Source: Vreelandella aquamarina (GTDB lineage: Bacteria > Pseudomonadota > Gammaproteobacteria > Pseudomonadales > Halomonadaceae). Taken from it: a stretch of DNA of 64,000 nucleotides. Location of the stretch: NCBI RefSeq assembly GCF_020075495.1, contig NZ_JABYQT010000001.1, forward strand, positions 1 through 64,000, in the 5' to 3' direction. The position numbers and the translations under genes are program-made. Shown piece after piece: positions 9,330 to 17,804 of this stretch (position 1 is the stretch's first letter; each line of letters opens with the position of its first letter). Below the pieces are notes generated by a model, which was given only the letters and a program-made list of their open reading frames with translations, did not search any database and was not told the origin of the DNA.

Positions 9330-9923
9330 TCAAAGGCTGCCTTTGGTGGAAGGCATCTGGCCCGCCATGCGCGAATCTTCGGCCACGGCCATGCGCAGGG
9401 CACGACCAAACGCCTTGAAGATGGTTTCGGCCTGATGATGAGCGTTGAAGCCCTTGATATTGTCAATGTGCAGCGTGACCCGAGCATGATTGACGAAGCC
9501 CTGGAAAAACTCCCAGAACAGCTGGGTATCCAGGCGGCCGATGGTGTCGCGGGTAAACTCGACATTCATGTAAAGACCGGGACGGCCTGAGAAGTCGATC
9601 ACCACGCGTGAAAGCGCTTCATCGAGCGGCACGTAGGCATGGCCATAGCGGTAGATGCCGCGCTTGTCGCCAATCGCTTCATTGAAGGCCTGGCCCAGAG
9701 TGATCCCCAGGTCCTCGACAGTGTGGTGGTCGTCGATATGCACATCGCCGGTAGCCTGGATGTCCAGGTCGATCATGCCGTGCCGTGCAACCTGATCAAG
9801 CATATGATCCAGAAAGGGAACGCCCGTCTTGCAGTTGAGGCGGCCTTCGCCATCCAGATTGACGCTGACCTTGATCTGGGTTTCATTCGTATCACGGCTA
9901 ACCGTGGCAATACGCGCTGACAT
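9330..9923 (-). CDS. hisB: Imidazoleglycerol-phosphate dehydratase (monofunctional)
   Basis: HisB dehydrates imidazole glycerol phosphate using two manganese ions. The 197-residue protein shows the metal-binding motifs IDDHHTVED and NAHHQAE. There is no N-terminal histidinol-phosphatase domain, unlike the bifunctional enterobacterial enzyme. The start at 9923 is supported by GGAGA upstream; an in-frame ATG 34 codons earlier would add unrelated residues. It is the first gene of hisB-H-A-F and is divergent from the PanZ-like gene, so the his promoter should lie in 9924-10,129. Confidence 0.96.
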   Translation of the reverse strand: MSARIATVSRDTNETQIKVSVNLDGEGRLNCKTGVPFLDHMLDQVARHGMIDLDIQATGDVHIDDHHTVEDLGITLGQAFNEAIGDKRGIYRYGHAYVPLDEALSRVVIDFSGRPGLYMNVEFTRDTIGRLDTQLFWEFFQGFVNHARVTLHIDNIKGFNAHHQAETIFKAFGRALRMAVAEDSRMAGQMPSTKGSL

Positions 9924-10129
9924 GTTGCATCTCCTGCGCTCTAGCGCATTCTGAAGGGAAAGGCGATAAGCCGCCCTGTCTCTCCACCAGTTGATCAGGG
10001 CATAAATCTGCGGCAAAACAGCCATTATAGAGAATCGGCGCCCCCATCCGCTACAATGCGCGCAAGGTAGCTGCCGTTTCAGGGCATCAAATACGGCAGC
10101 CTGGCTGCTTTGGCAAGGAGGAGTTCACC

Positions 10130-10612
10130 ATGCCGGTGACACTGGAGCATGTCGATCGAGCCCGATGGGACACCGATGAGCAGGTGCGCCTGGATCTTGT
10201 GCGTATTTATGATGATGCACCCAAGGAGCGGGTGCCAGCCCAGGCCGTGTTACCCTTTATCGAGCAGCACTTGAACACAGGCCACTTCTTTGCCTGCGCG
10301 CATTTCAACGACCACCTGCTGGCAGCAGCGGCGGTTCAGGAGGCGCCCGACCGGGCGTGGTGGGTATCTGAACTCTGTGTACGCAAGACCACCCGCCGCC
10401 GCGGCGTTGGTTCACGACTGGCGGCGCTTCTGGGGGAGCAAGCCTTGCAGCAGGGGCGTAAATTGCGTATTGAAACCGCATCACTGCCAATGGCCGATCA
10501 GCTACTGCTTTCCAAACTTGGCTACCGCCCAGGCAGCCAGGCCGAACGTTCCGCGTCGGGCGGTCCGCTTATCAGTGATTTCGTCGAGCTAGACCCACAA
10601 GGGAAAGGGTAA
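10130..10612 (+). CDS. PanZ/PanM-like GNAT acetyltransferase-fold protein
   Basis: The 160 residues have a GNAT core with the acetyl-CoA pyrophosphate loop RRRGVGSRLAA (about 88-98) preceded by VSELCVRK. The fold and the segment FNDHLLAAAAVQE resemble PanZ (PanM), the acetyl-CoA sensor that triggers maturation of aspartate decarboxylase PanD in gammaproteobacteria. It is longer than E. coli PanZ. The start follows AAGGAGGAG. It overlaps asmA by one base (TAATG). The PanZ assignment is probable; a generic N-acetyltransferase is the alternative. Confidence 0.7.
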   Translation: MPVTLEHVDRARWDTDEQVRLDLVRIYDDAPKERVPAQAVLPFIEQHLNTGHFFACAHFNDHLLAAAAVQEAPDRAWWVSELCVRKTTRRRGVGSRLAALLGEQALQQGRKLRIETASLPMADQLLLSKLGYRPGSQAERSASGGPLISDFVELDPQGKG

Positions 10613-12945
10613 TGAAACAGTTATTGCGTATTTTGCTGGCCGCCATCGGTATCATTGGCATTGTGGCGGTGGCCGCGGTGGTCTATGTCACCACCTTTCT
10701 CGATCCTGAGGATTTCAAGCCGCGTCTGACGGCCGTGGTAGAGGAGCACACCGGGCTGCATCTGGCGCTCGAAGGGCCGATCACCTGGTCGTTCTATCCA
10801 CGCCTGGGCGTCAGTGTAGAGCAGGCCCGCGCCTGGCTGCCCGAGCAGCCCGAAGAGGAAGCCTCGTTTGCTGCCATCAACCGTGCGGAGGTAAGTATCG
10901 CCTTTGCCCCCCTGCTGCGAGGCGAAATTGCCATCGATGGCCTGACCCTCGATGGCATGCGCCTGAATCTGGAGCGTGATGAAGCGGGCGATGGCAACTG
11001 GGAGCCGCTGGTCGAACGCTTGGCCGAGCGCAGCGATGAGAAGGCGCAGACCGTGCTGGCGCCGGCAAGCGCTGGCCCGAACGCCGACGCTAGCAGCCTT
11101 TCGGTGGTGCTCAATATCGCCGGCGTCGAAGTTCGCGACGCTGATATCCGCTTTCGTGACGTGCAGCGTCAGGCATTGTGGCGTATGCAGTCGCTTAATA
11201 TTTCCGGTAGCAACGTCAATCCGGTCAGCCCTTTCCCCTTGAAGGCCATGTTTACGCTTACCCGGCATAATCGCCTCGATGCCGAGGTGCTGGAGCGCAC
11301 ACCGGATTTGACCAGCGACGTTGACCTTGAAACACGCATCAGGCTCAAGCTCGGCGAGGACCGGGTCGTGCTGGAAAATACCCGGTTGAATACGCGCACG
11401 CGGGTAAACGCCGGGAGCCAACCGCAGCAGGTGAATCTGCGCGCCGCTGAAATCGTTACCCACCTGGAAGAGAAACGGCTGAGCGTTACCGAAGGGGTGT
11501 TGGAAACCGGTCTGCAGAATGCAGACAAGTGGCAGGGCAACCTGGCGCTGGCGCTGGCCTTTGGGCTGGAGAGCGATTGGGAAGCACAAACGGCGCAGTT
11601 AAGAGATATTCAACTGACCGGCCCTGATGGGCTACGGGTAAGCGGGCACCTCAATATCGAACAGATGCTGGATGCGCCAAGGTATCGCGGGCAGATGACC
11701 GCTGCTCCCTTTACCCTGCGCCCCTGGTTGAGTCGTGCCGGTATCGAGCTCAATACGGCCAACGAAGCCGCGCTTAGCGACATCGCCATGACCAGCCCCA
11801 TCGAAGGCGATACGGAACAGGTGTCTCTGCCGCGCCTTTCTCTGGTAGTGGATGACAGCACCTTTACCGGTGAACTCTCTGCTGCACTGGATGGCACGCG
11901 AGTTGCGTTCGATCTTGAGGGCGACCAGCTCAACCTTGACCACTACCTGGCCGGCCCCACCACCGCACAGCAGGCAAGCCGAGGCTTTTTACGCAAGGCG
12001 ATTGCCCAGAGCAGTGAAACCCTGCTTCCGCAAACCTGGCTGAGCGAGCTTTCGCTGGATGGTGCGCTACGCCTTGAACGGCTGCTGCTGGCCGGGCTGA
12101 CCTTCGAAAACACGCGGCTGCGGCTGCAGGGCGAAGAGGGCGAGCATCGGCTTAGCGGATTCGAGTCGCGCTTCTACGGCGGCGAGCTTGATGTCAGCGG
12201 TCGGCTGGATGCGCGCGAGCGAATCATGGAGTGGACCCTTGCGCCCCGCGTGAGCAATGTTCAGGTGGGCGCCCTGATCGAAGCGCTGGGTGAAGAGACC
12301 TCGCCGCTGCGCGGCCGTCTCAATGCCGATGGCGAACTCACGTCGCGCGGCAACAGCCGTGAAGCGCTGGTCGGCAACCTCAATGGCCAGGTAAATGCTC
12401 GCCTCAATGAAGGCGCCATTCTGGATATCAACGTCTCCCAGCAGATGTGCGAGCTGGTCGCCCAACTGGAAGGTGAGGGAACGCTGCGTGACTGGCACGC
12501 CGACACGCGTTTCGAACGTTTCGATGCCGCCTTCCAGGTGCGCAACGGCATCGTCAGCAGCAATGATTTGCTGATCACCTTGCCGGGCATCAATGTAAGC
12601 GGTGAGGGCGAGCTGGACTTCAACAGCCGCCACTTCGATACCCGGGCCAATGCACGGCTGGTAGATACCGCTGATGCAGCTTGCAGCGTCAATCCGCGTC
12701 TCGAGCAGTTGCCGCTGCCCGTACGCTGTGAGGGCAATCTCAGCGACGATCATACGCAGTGGTGCCGCTTTGATCGCGACGCCTTTCAGGCGGCCGTGGT
12801 CGAGCTGCTGCGCAACGAAGCCGGCAGCCGCGTGGCCGAAGAGCTAGAGGAGCGTGTAGGTGGCTCCCTCGAACAACTGGACGAGCAGTTAGGCAAGGGG
12901 GCCGGCCAGGAACTTCGTGAAGGTATCCGGCGTCTATTCAACTGA
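10612..12945 (+). CDS. asmA: AsmA family protein
   Basis: The 777-residue protein has one N-terminal membrane helix (about 5-27). It is followed by the AsmA N-domain (DPEDFKPRLTAVVEEHTGLHL), a long periplasmic beta-rich region, and the AsmA C-domain ending near 715 with a conserved C-x-C-type region. AsmA-like proteins are anchored in the inner membrane and are implicated in phospholipid transport and outer-membrane homeostasis. It is coupled to the PanZ-like gene by TAATG and followed by a terminator. Confidence 0.9.
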   Translation: MKQLLRILLAAIGIIGIVAVAAVVYVTTFLDPEDFKPRLTAVVEEHTGLHLALEGPITWSFYPRLGVSVEQARAWLPEQPEEEASFAAINRAEVSIAFAPLLRGEIAIDGLTLDGMRLNLERDEAGDGNWEPLVERLAERSDEKAQTVLAPASAGPNADASSLSVVLNIAGVEVRDADIRFRDVQRQALWRMQSLNISGSNVNPVSPFPLKAMFTLTRHNRLDAEVLERTPDLTSDVDLETRIRLKLGEDRVVLENTRLNTRTRVNAGSQPQQVNLRAAEIVTHLEEKRLSVTEGVLETGLQNADKWQGNLALALAFGLESDWEAQTAQLRDIQLTGPDGLRVSGHLNIEQMLDAPRYRGQMTAAPFTLRPWLSRAGIELNTANEAALSDIAMTSPIEGDTEQVSLPRLSLVVDDSTFTGELSAALDGTRVAFDLEGDQLNLDHYLAGPTTAQQASRGFLRKAIAQSSETLLPQTWLSELSLDGALRLERLLLAGLTFENTRLRLQGEEGEHRLSGFESRFYGGELDVSGRLDARERIMEWTLAPRVSNVQVGALIEALGEETSPLRGRLNADGELTSRGNSREALVGNLNGQVNARLNEGAILDINVSQQMCELVAQLEGEGTLRDWHADTRFERFDAAFQVRNGIVSSNDLLITLPGINVSGEGELDFNSRHFDTRANARLVDTADAACSVNPRLEQLPLPVRCEGNLSDDHTQWCRFDRDAFQAAVVELLRNEAGSRVAEELEERVGGSLEQLDEQLGKGAGQELREGIRRLFN

Positions 12946-12966
12946 GCATTCAGGTAAGTCAGTCTG

Positions 12967-12993
12967 CGCCGGCCCACACGCCGGCGTTTTTTT
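12967..12993 (+). terminator. Rho-independent terminator after asmA
   Basis: CGCCGG (12,967-12,972) pairs with CCGGCG (12,981-12,986) and is followed by seven T. Confidence 0.88.
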
Positions 12994-13071
12994 ATTGGCG
13001 TCATGTGCAAGGCGCCACCGCGTCGGCTTTCTCTAGCTTTCTCTACTACCTGTTCTATCGAAGGAAACCCC

Positions 13072-14166
13072 ATGGCTGATATGCCAACTCCAAGGCTGGC
13101 GGCAGACGAGTTCTGCCGTCGCCTGCTCACCTGGTTCGATAAGCATGGCCGACACGACCTGCCCTGGCAGTCGCCGCGCAGCGCTTACCGTGTGTGGGTA
13201 TCCGAAATCATGCTGCAGCAGACGCAGGTGACCACCGTGATCCCCTACTTCGAGCGTTTCATGGCGCGCTTTCCAAGCCTTGCCTCCCTGGCCCGTGCGC
13301 CACAGGACGAGGTACTCCACCTGTGGACAGGGCTTGGCTACTACGCTCGTGCGCGCAACCTGCACAAGGCCGCCCAGGTGGCGCTCGACGAACACGACGG
13401 TGAGCTGCCTACCGAGAGTGTCGATGCGCTGATGGCCCTGCCGGGCATCGGGCGCTCGACCGCTGGCGCCATTATTGCCCAGAGCACCGGTCGCCGGGCG
13501 GCGATTCTGGATGGCAACGTCAAGCGCTCGCTGACGCGCCTGCATGCCATTTCCGGCTGGCCGGGCAAGCCCGGCATCGAGCGTAAGCTCTGGGCGCTCG
13601 CCGAGCACTACACACCATCGACCCGCCTGGCGGATTTTACCCAGGCAATGATGGATTTCGGCGCCACCCTGTGCAAGCGCAGCCGGCCGGACTGCAAGGC
13701 CTGCCCGTTCAACGATGTCTGCCTGGCCTACGCCCAGGGCGAACCCCAGCGTTACCCTGAATCCAAGCCCAGAAAAGCCCTGCCTACCCGCAGTACTCTC
13801 ATGCTGGTGCTGCGTGATCAAGAGGGTAAGGTATGGCTCGAGCGGCGCCCGCCCAGCGGGCTGTGGGGCGGGCTCTGGAGCTTGCCCCAGTTTGATACGT
13901 ACCGCGAGCTGAACACCTGGCTGGAGGAGCACGTGGCCGCTCCCAGACGCGAGGCGGCCATGCCCGCTTTCCATCATACTTTCAGCCATTTTCGCCTTGA
14001 GATTACCCCTCAGCCGATTTCCTGCGATAGGCTGAACGGGGTAAGAGAAGGCGGAATCTGGTATGACGTCAATAACCCCCAGGCGCTTGGCCTGGCCGCC
14101 CCGGTAAAGGCACTGCTTGATCAGCTTGCCCCTTTTACTCTCAACCTAACGCCCGGACGTGTATAA
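13072..14166 (+). CDS. mutY: A/G-specific adenine glycosylase
   Basis: MutY removes adenine mispaired with 8-oxoguanine. The 364 residues contain catalytic E45 in SEIMLQQTQ and the helix-hairpin-helix LPGIGRSTAGAI (123-134). They also contain D147 in LDGNVKR, a [4Fe-4S] ligand set C201-x6-C208-x2-C211-x5-C217, and a C-terminal Nudix-like domain for 8-oxoG recognition. The start at 13,072 follows AAGGA at 13,061; the upstream in-frame ATG at 13,003 sits inside the 3' flank of the asmA terminator. yggX follows 31 bases later, as in enterobacteria. Confidence 0.97.
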   Translation: MADMPTPRLAADEFCRRLLTWFDKHGRHDLPWQSPRSAYRVWVSEIMLQQTQVTTVIPYFERFMARFPSLASLARAPQDEVLHLWTGLGYYARARNLHKAAQVALDEHDGELPTESVDALMALPGIGRSTAGAIIAQSTGRRAAILDGNVKRSLTRLHAISGWPGKPGIERKLWALAEHYTPSTRLADFTQAMMDFGATLCKRSRPDCKACPFNDVCLAYAQGEPQRYPESKPRKALPTRSTLMLVLRDQEGKVWLERRPPSGLWGGLWSLPQFDTYRELNTWLEEHVAAPRREAAMPAFHHTFSHFRLEITPQPISCDRLNGVREGGIWYDVNNPQALGLAAPVKALLDQLAPFTLNLTPGRV

Positions 14167-14197
14167 CCTGGGCCATACGTCCAACAAGGAGTCTTCA

Positions 14198-14473
14198 ATG
14201 AGCAACACGGTTTTTTGTCGCAAATATCAAAAGGAACTGCCCGCGCTTGCGTTCCCGCCGCTGCCCGGCAAGCAAGGGCAGGAGATTCAGGCCAGCGTTT
14301 CCAGGAAGGCATGGGAAGAGTGGCAGGCATTACAGACCCGCCTGATCAATGAAAAGCACCTCAACATGCTCAACCCGGAGGATCGCGCCTACCTGATGGA
14401 GCAGATGCAGCGCTACATGGATAATGAAACGACCGACCAGGCCGAGGGGTATGTGCCGCCTACACAGGCGTAA
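14198..14473 (+). CDS. yggX: YggX, iron trafficking / oxidative damage protection protein
   Basis: This 91-residue cytoplasmic protein begins MSNTVFCRKYQKELPALAFP, the family signature with the redox-relevant Cys7. In Salmonella and E. coli YggX protects Fe-S clusters from superoxide and is SoxS-controlled. The start follows AAGGAG at 14,187. Linkage to mutY, itself an Fe-S enzyme, is conserved in many gammaproteobacteria. Confidence 0.95.
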   Translation: MSNTVFCRKYQKELPALAFPPLPGKQGQEIQASVSRKAWEEWQALQTRLINEKHLNMLNPEDRAYLMEQMQRYMDNETTDQAEGYVPPTQA

Positions 14474-14583
14474 CCGAAAGCCTGGCAGGCTGCAATGGCA
14501 GGAAATACGGGCGCTTCAGCCCTGTACCGTTAGTCGAAGGCATGGCCTAAGCGACGGTTAGAAAAGAAAGTTTCACAAAGGTG

Positions 14584-14612
14584 TTGACGAAAAGCTGCGT
14601 TTTTAGTTTAAT
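14584..14612 (+). promoter_or_regulatory. Sigma-70 promoter of the tRNA cluster
   Basis: TTGACG (14,584-14,589) is separated by exactly 17 bases from TTTAAT (14,607-14,612), about 17 bases before the first tRNA. This is close to the consensus for stable-RNA promoters. Confidence 0.7.
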
Positions 14613-14628
14613 ACGCACCGTTGGCAGC

Positions 14629-14704
14629 GGCCAGATAGCTCAGTTGGTAGAGCAGGGGATTGAAAATCCCCGTGTCGGCGGTTCGATTCCGTCTCTGGCC
14701 ACCA
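14629..14704 (+). tRNA. tRNA-Phe(GAA)
   Basis: A 76-base cloverleaf with acceptor arm GGCCAGA / TCTGGCC, encoded CCA and T-arm GGTTCGATTCC. Anticodon GAA is at 14,662-14,664 in an anticodon stem GGGGA / TCCCC. Confidence 0.97.
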
Positions 14705-14710
14705 CACTGC

Positions 14711-14785
14711 TGGGGTATCGCCAAGTGGTAAGGCACCGGTTTTTGGTATCGGCATTCCCAGGTTCGAATCCTGGTACCCCAGCCA
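14711..14785 (+). tRNA. tRNA-Gln(TTG)
   Basis: A 75-base cloverleaf with acceptor arm TGGGGTA / TACCCCA, encoded CCA and anticodon TTG at 14,743-14,745. Its wobble uridine is a predicted substrate of the SelU encoded at 4.5 kb. Confidence 0.96.
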
Positions 14786-14857
14786 TTGCCAACAAGATTT
14801 CTTGTTGACTGACTAGCTTAACCGCCAATCAGTCATTTTCTCAAGAAAACGTGAAGC

Positions 14858-14933
<76 letters not shown>

Positions 14934-14973
14934 TCAAAAGATGGTTAAAAGCAACATGTTAGAGAATCAGATC

Positions 14974-14998
14974 AAGCCGTCCGCAAGGGCGGCTTTTT
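14974..14998 (+). terminator. Rho-independent terminator of the tRNA cluster
   Basis: AAGCCGTCC-GCAA-GGGCGGCTTTTT forms a stable hairpin (one G-T wobble) with a T-run, 40 bases after tRNA-Thr. Confidence 0.88.
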
Positions 14999-15359
14999 CG
15001 TATGTGTCTATCAATGTGCCTACAAACCTGTGCACACGTTCGATCAGCCTTTTCACTTTCAAGACAGAAAGGCCGTCCATGGCCAGCCGCGCTTCCTTTC
15101 TCCTTTCGCTCATCACCTTTCCTGTTCATCCCTGAATGAGCGCGGCACGCCACTACTGCGATCAATAGCCTCTTCAGTATAGCTGTCAGATGAAAAGTTG
15201 CTGTAGTCCATCAGTGACAATGTTTGTCAGCCAAGTCTTTCATGCGAGCAGCTGAACGATGGCACGCGCGCTTGTCTGGACCGTGGAGGCTTTTTCGGTG
15301 TGAACGTAAAAATGAACGCGGCTGATACTGAGGAGTGAAGGAAAGCGGAAATAGAGCGT

Positions 15360-15392
15360 CTATAAGCCAGAAACAGCTATAAGCCAGAAACA
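15360..15392. repeat. 16-bp tandem duplication
   Basis: CTATAAGCCAGAAACA occurs at 15,360-15,375 and again at 15,377-15,392, separated by one base, immediately before a hairpin at 15,395-15,416. Confidence 0.85.
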
Positions 15393-15394
15393 AC

Positions 15395-15416
15395 AACGCC
15401 CCGGTTAAGGGGCGTT
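15395..15416 (-). terminator. Hairpin, possible minus-strand terminator
   Basis: AACGCCCC-GGTTAA-GGGGCGTT is a perfect eight-pair stem. The minus strand continues with a T-rich GTTGTTTC, while the plus strand has no T-run. No minus-strand gene is recognised upstream of it, so its role is unclear. Confidence 0.4.
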
Positions 15417-15734
15417 AGATGTACTCATGCCATCCTGGCGAGTGGTCACTCATCCTGAGTGGGAATTCCTTTTCTGTGGAGGCTTCCTGCCGCCGACAAC
15501 TTCATACTAGGCCATGTATAATATATGCACAAGGCTAGAGCGGGAAAAATTGTACTGATATCTATGCCAATCCGTTCTAAGCTCAAGCCTTGTCTCAAAA
15601 CTGCATCAATGAAAGTCGTGGCAGGACGCTACGATCAACGATATTGACCCCTATACCCTACCCAAAGCTTGCCATCAGGTACACATGAATGGGCTGGCGC
15701 ATCTATACAGGCCATACGCTATTGGGAGGGTTGC

Positions 15735-15931
15735 ATGGAGCTTGAAAGTATCAAGCTCTCCCAGCTGCCCCGAGATGCTATCAACGGCATAGTGAAAGAT
15801 CCCTCACTGTGGGGTTGGTTTGGCAGCTAGCGCAAGGCTTGAAAGACGAAGACTGTGTTTCGTATCTTCTATCTGAAAAGCGTATGCCTATATTGAATGT
15901 TCAGATAATGGTCAGATTCTCAATGCGTTGA
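15735..15931 (+). pseudogene. Frameshifted small ORF of unknown function
   Basis: An ATG at 15,735 follows the strong ribosome binding site GGGAGGG (15,724-15,730) and opens 31 codons that stop at 15,830. From 15,824 a second frame, offset as if one base had been lost, stays open for 35 codons to a TGA at 15,929-15,931. It reads as protein-like sequence (QLAQGLKDEDCVSYLLSEKR). Joined, they would give about 65 residues. The family is not recognised. Loss of one base in a small gene is the simplest reading; a chance ORF or sequencing error cannot be excluded. Confidence 0.4.
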
Positions 15932-16237
15932 GTATAGAGACCTGCAGGATGGAAGTTTAAGTTTAAAAGTTTTATACCGAGCGCCATTCTTTTTATAAAC
16001 TATGTTTCAATAAACATTGGATGATAGTGTTTTTTCCCAGTTTTGCGTCTATCCGTATCTCGCTTATGCATTTTTTATTTTTTCTTTTAAATTAATTGTT
16101 TATAAATATTTTTGCAGTCGTTATCAGTCATTTTAAAAATATCTCATGCTTCCATGATAAAAGTTAAACATTGATGGACGAGGTTGCCCCTGCTTGAAAA
16201 GCCGGTTGCCTTGGCTACGCTCAAATAGCCAGATTGA

Positions 16238-16290
16238 TTGATCAATGGTTAATATTGAGTTAATGAATATCAGGCAATTAGCTTGATCAA
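16238..16290. promoter_or_regulatory. Paired TTGATCAA palindromes upstream of the catalase gene
   Basis: Two identical eight-base palindromes lie at 16,238-16,245 and 16,283-16,290, 45 bases apart and 73-125 bases before the catalase start. They resemble fused Crp/Fnr half-sites (TTGAT / ATCAA). A Crp/Fnr-type regulator is encoded 2.4 kb downstream. That they are operators is inference. Confidence 0.3.
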
Positions 16291-16362
16291 ACCACTGCTG
16301 GATCTCCATTCTTGAATAGCTGTTTCGAGTATTAACGAGCAGTTAAACGATGAGGCTATGCT

Positions 16363-17199
16363 ATGTTCCATCACTCAGCAAAACTGCAATATCCAGTTAA
16401 AGTAGATAAACCCAACCCTGAATTTGCCATGTTGCTTCAACAAGCGATTGGCGGTGTAGAAGGTGAAATTCGGGTTGCCATGCAGTACTTCTTTCAAGCA
16501 ATGGGTGCGCGAGGCGATGACCGTATTCGCGATCTACTGATGTCGACAGCGACCGAGGAGCTTTCGCATATCGAGATGCTCGGTCATGCGGTTGCCCTTA
16601 ACCTTGAAGGCGCGCCGGTTTCCTATCAGGAAGCGACTGCCAAGGATCCGGTGATGAATGCCATTCTGGGCGGCGCGAATCCCCGTCATATCCTCTCATC
16701 CGGGCTTTCTGCCATGCCGGTGAACTCCAACGGCGTGCCCTTCGATATGAGCCATATCTATGCAACCGGTAACGTAGCGGCCGACATGCTGGCGAACGTG
16801 ACCGCTGAAGCCAGTGGCCGCGTGCTGGCCTCGAGGCTCTATAACTGGACAGATGATCACGGCATGAAAGACTTCCTGTCGTTTTTGATCGCTCGTGATA
16901 CCTACCACCAGCAGCAGTGGCTGGCCGTCATCGAGGAGCTGGGCGGGTTGGGAGCTCATCTGCCGGTGCCCAACTCGACGCCGGAAGATCATGAAGCCAC
17001 ACAGCACTCTTATTACTACCTGAACACTCTGTTGGATAAAGAGGCTCCCAAAGGACGTTGGGGTGAAGGCCCATCCTTTGATGGTCGTAGTGAATTTTCC
17101 ATACAGAACCAACCGGCACCTGAAGGCCAGGAGCCCACTCTGGGTATGGCAAAAGAGAAATCAGGCGCTCAAAAAGAGCAGATTGACCCGTCTAAATAG
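16363..17199 (+). CDS. katN: Manganese catalase
   Basis: This non-haem dimanganese catalase disproportionates hydrogen peroxide. The 278 residues hold the full ligand set at nearly the same positions as Lactiplantibacillus catalase: E35, E66, H69, E149 and H182. The protein is a ferritin-like four-helix bundle with a C-terminal tail. GAGG upstream is a modest ribosome site. The next gene is a DUF892 protein; in enterobacteria katN is likewise grouped with DUF892 genes (yciGFE-katN) under RpoS. Here an AT-rich leader with palindromes precedes it. Confidence 0.95.
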   Translation: MFHHSAKLQYPVKVDKPNPEFAMLLQQAIGGVEGEIRVAMQYFFQAMGARGDDRIRDLLMSTATEELSHIEMLGHAVALNLEGAPVSYQEATAKDPVMNAILGGANPRHILSSGLSAMPVNSNGVPFDMSHIYATGNVAADMLANVTAEASGRVLASRLYNWTDDHGMKDFLSFLIARDTYHQQQWLAVIEELGGLGAHLPVPNSTPEDHEATQHSYYYLNTLLDKEAPKGRWGEGPSFDGRSEFSIQNQPAPEGQEPTLGMAKEKSGAQKEQIDPSK

Positions 17200-17238
17200 A
17201 AGGCACTCAACTACTCGGTTTTTACAAGGAGAGGCACC

Positions 17239-17742
17239 ATGGATACCAAGTATCTAGAAAACTGGTTGCGCGATGCACATGCTATGGAACAGCAGGCTGA
17301 GAAAATGCTGAAATCCCAGGCCGAGCGCCTGGTCGACTATCCGGAACTGCAGGGGCGTATCGAACAGCACCTGGAAGAAACACGTCATCAGTCCGAACGC
17401 CTTGAGCAGGCCATGTCAGGTCTGGATATCGATACATCCGCGCTCAAGGACCTGGGCGGCAAGTTGACCGCCTTTGGTCAGGCATTAGGCGGCATGATGG
17501 CCGGTGATGAAGTAATGAAGGGCAGTATCGCCTGCTACGCGTTCGAGCATTTTGAAATCGCCAATTACAAGGCGTTGATCCAAGCGGCGGAAAACGCCGG
17601 CCAGACAGGCGTGGCCCATGTATGCCGCGATATCCTCAAAGAGGAGGAGGCCATGGCGGATTGGCTGAGTCAGCACATCGAATCAACGACCACACAGTTC
17701 TTGATGCGTGCCGATGATGACAACCTGCGCGCCAAGCGTTAA
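17239..17742 (+). CDS. DUF892 / YciE-YciF-like ferritin-like protein
   Basis: The 167-residue helical protein begins LENWLRDAHAMEQQAEKML and contains the paired helices and carboxylate/histidine positions (E..H in IEQHLEETRHQSE and FEHFEIANYKALI) of the DUF892 ferritin-like family. Its molecular function is unknown; homologues are stress-induced and bind metal in a ferritin-like site. ACAAGGAG precedes the ATG. It follows the catalase by 39 bases, so the two are probably one operon, and a terminator follows. Confidence 0.88.
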   Translation: MDTKYLENWLRDAHAMEQQAEKMLKSQAERLVDYPELQGRIEQHLEETRHQSERLEQAMSGLDIDTSALKDLGGKLTAFGQALGGMMAGDEVMKGSIACYAFEHFEIANYKALIQAAENAGQTGVAHVCRDILKEEEAMADWLSQHIESTTTQFLMRADDDNLRAKR

Positions 17743-17771
17743 CACCACGTTCAGTTGAGCGAGCGCCCTGA

Positions 17772-17804
17772 AACCTCGGCAATGATGATTTGCCGGGGTT
17801 TTTT
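17772..17804 (+). terminator. Rho-independent terminator of the catalase operon
   Basis: AACCTCGGCA (17,772-17,781) pairs with TGCCGGGGTT (17,791-17,800, one G-T pair), followed by TTTT. Confidence 0.85.

Larger units (their letters stand above)
15000..16362. other. Gene-poor stretch between the tRNA cluster and the catalase gene
   Basis: No intact gene is supported here. The first half is of ordinary composition and holds a perfect inverted repeat TGACAA-TGT-TTGTCA (15,215-15,229), a 16-base tandem duplication (15,360-15,392) and a hairpin (15,395-15,416). A frameshifted small ORF (15,735-15,931) follows. From about 15,930 to 16,330 the DNA is strikingly AT-rich and carries two TTGATCAA palindromes upstream of the catalase gene. 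The position directly 3' of a tRNA gene suits an old insertion, but no integrase or attachment repeat was recognised. Confidence 0.5.

Noticed and set aside
15360..15392. Tandem repeat considered as a CRISPR or integron remnant
   Set aside because: Only two copies with a one-base spacer and no cas or integrase gene; a simple local duplication explains it.
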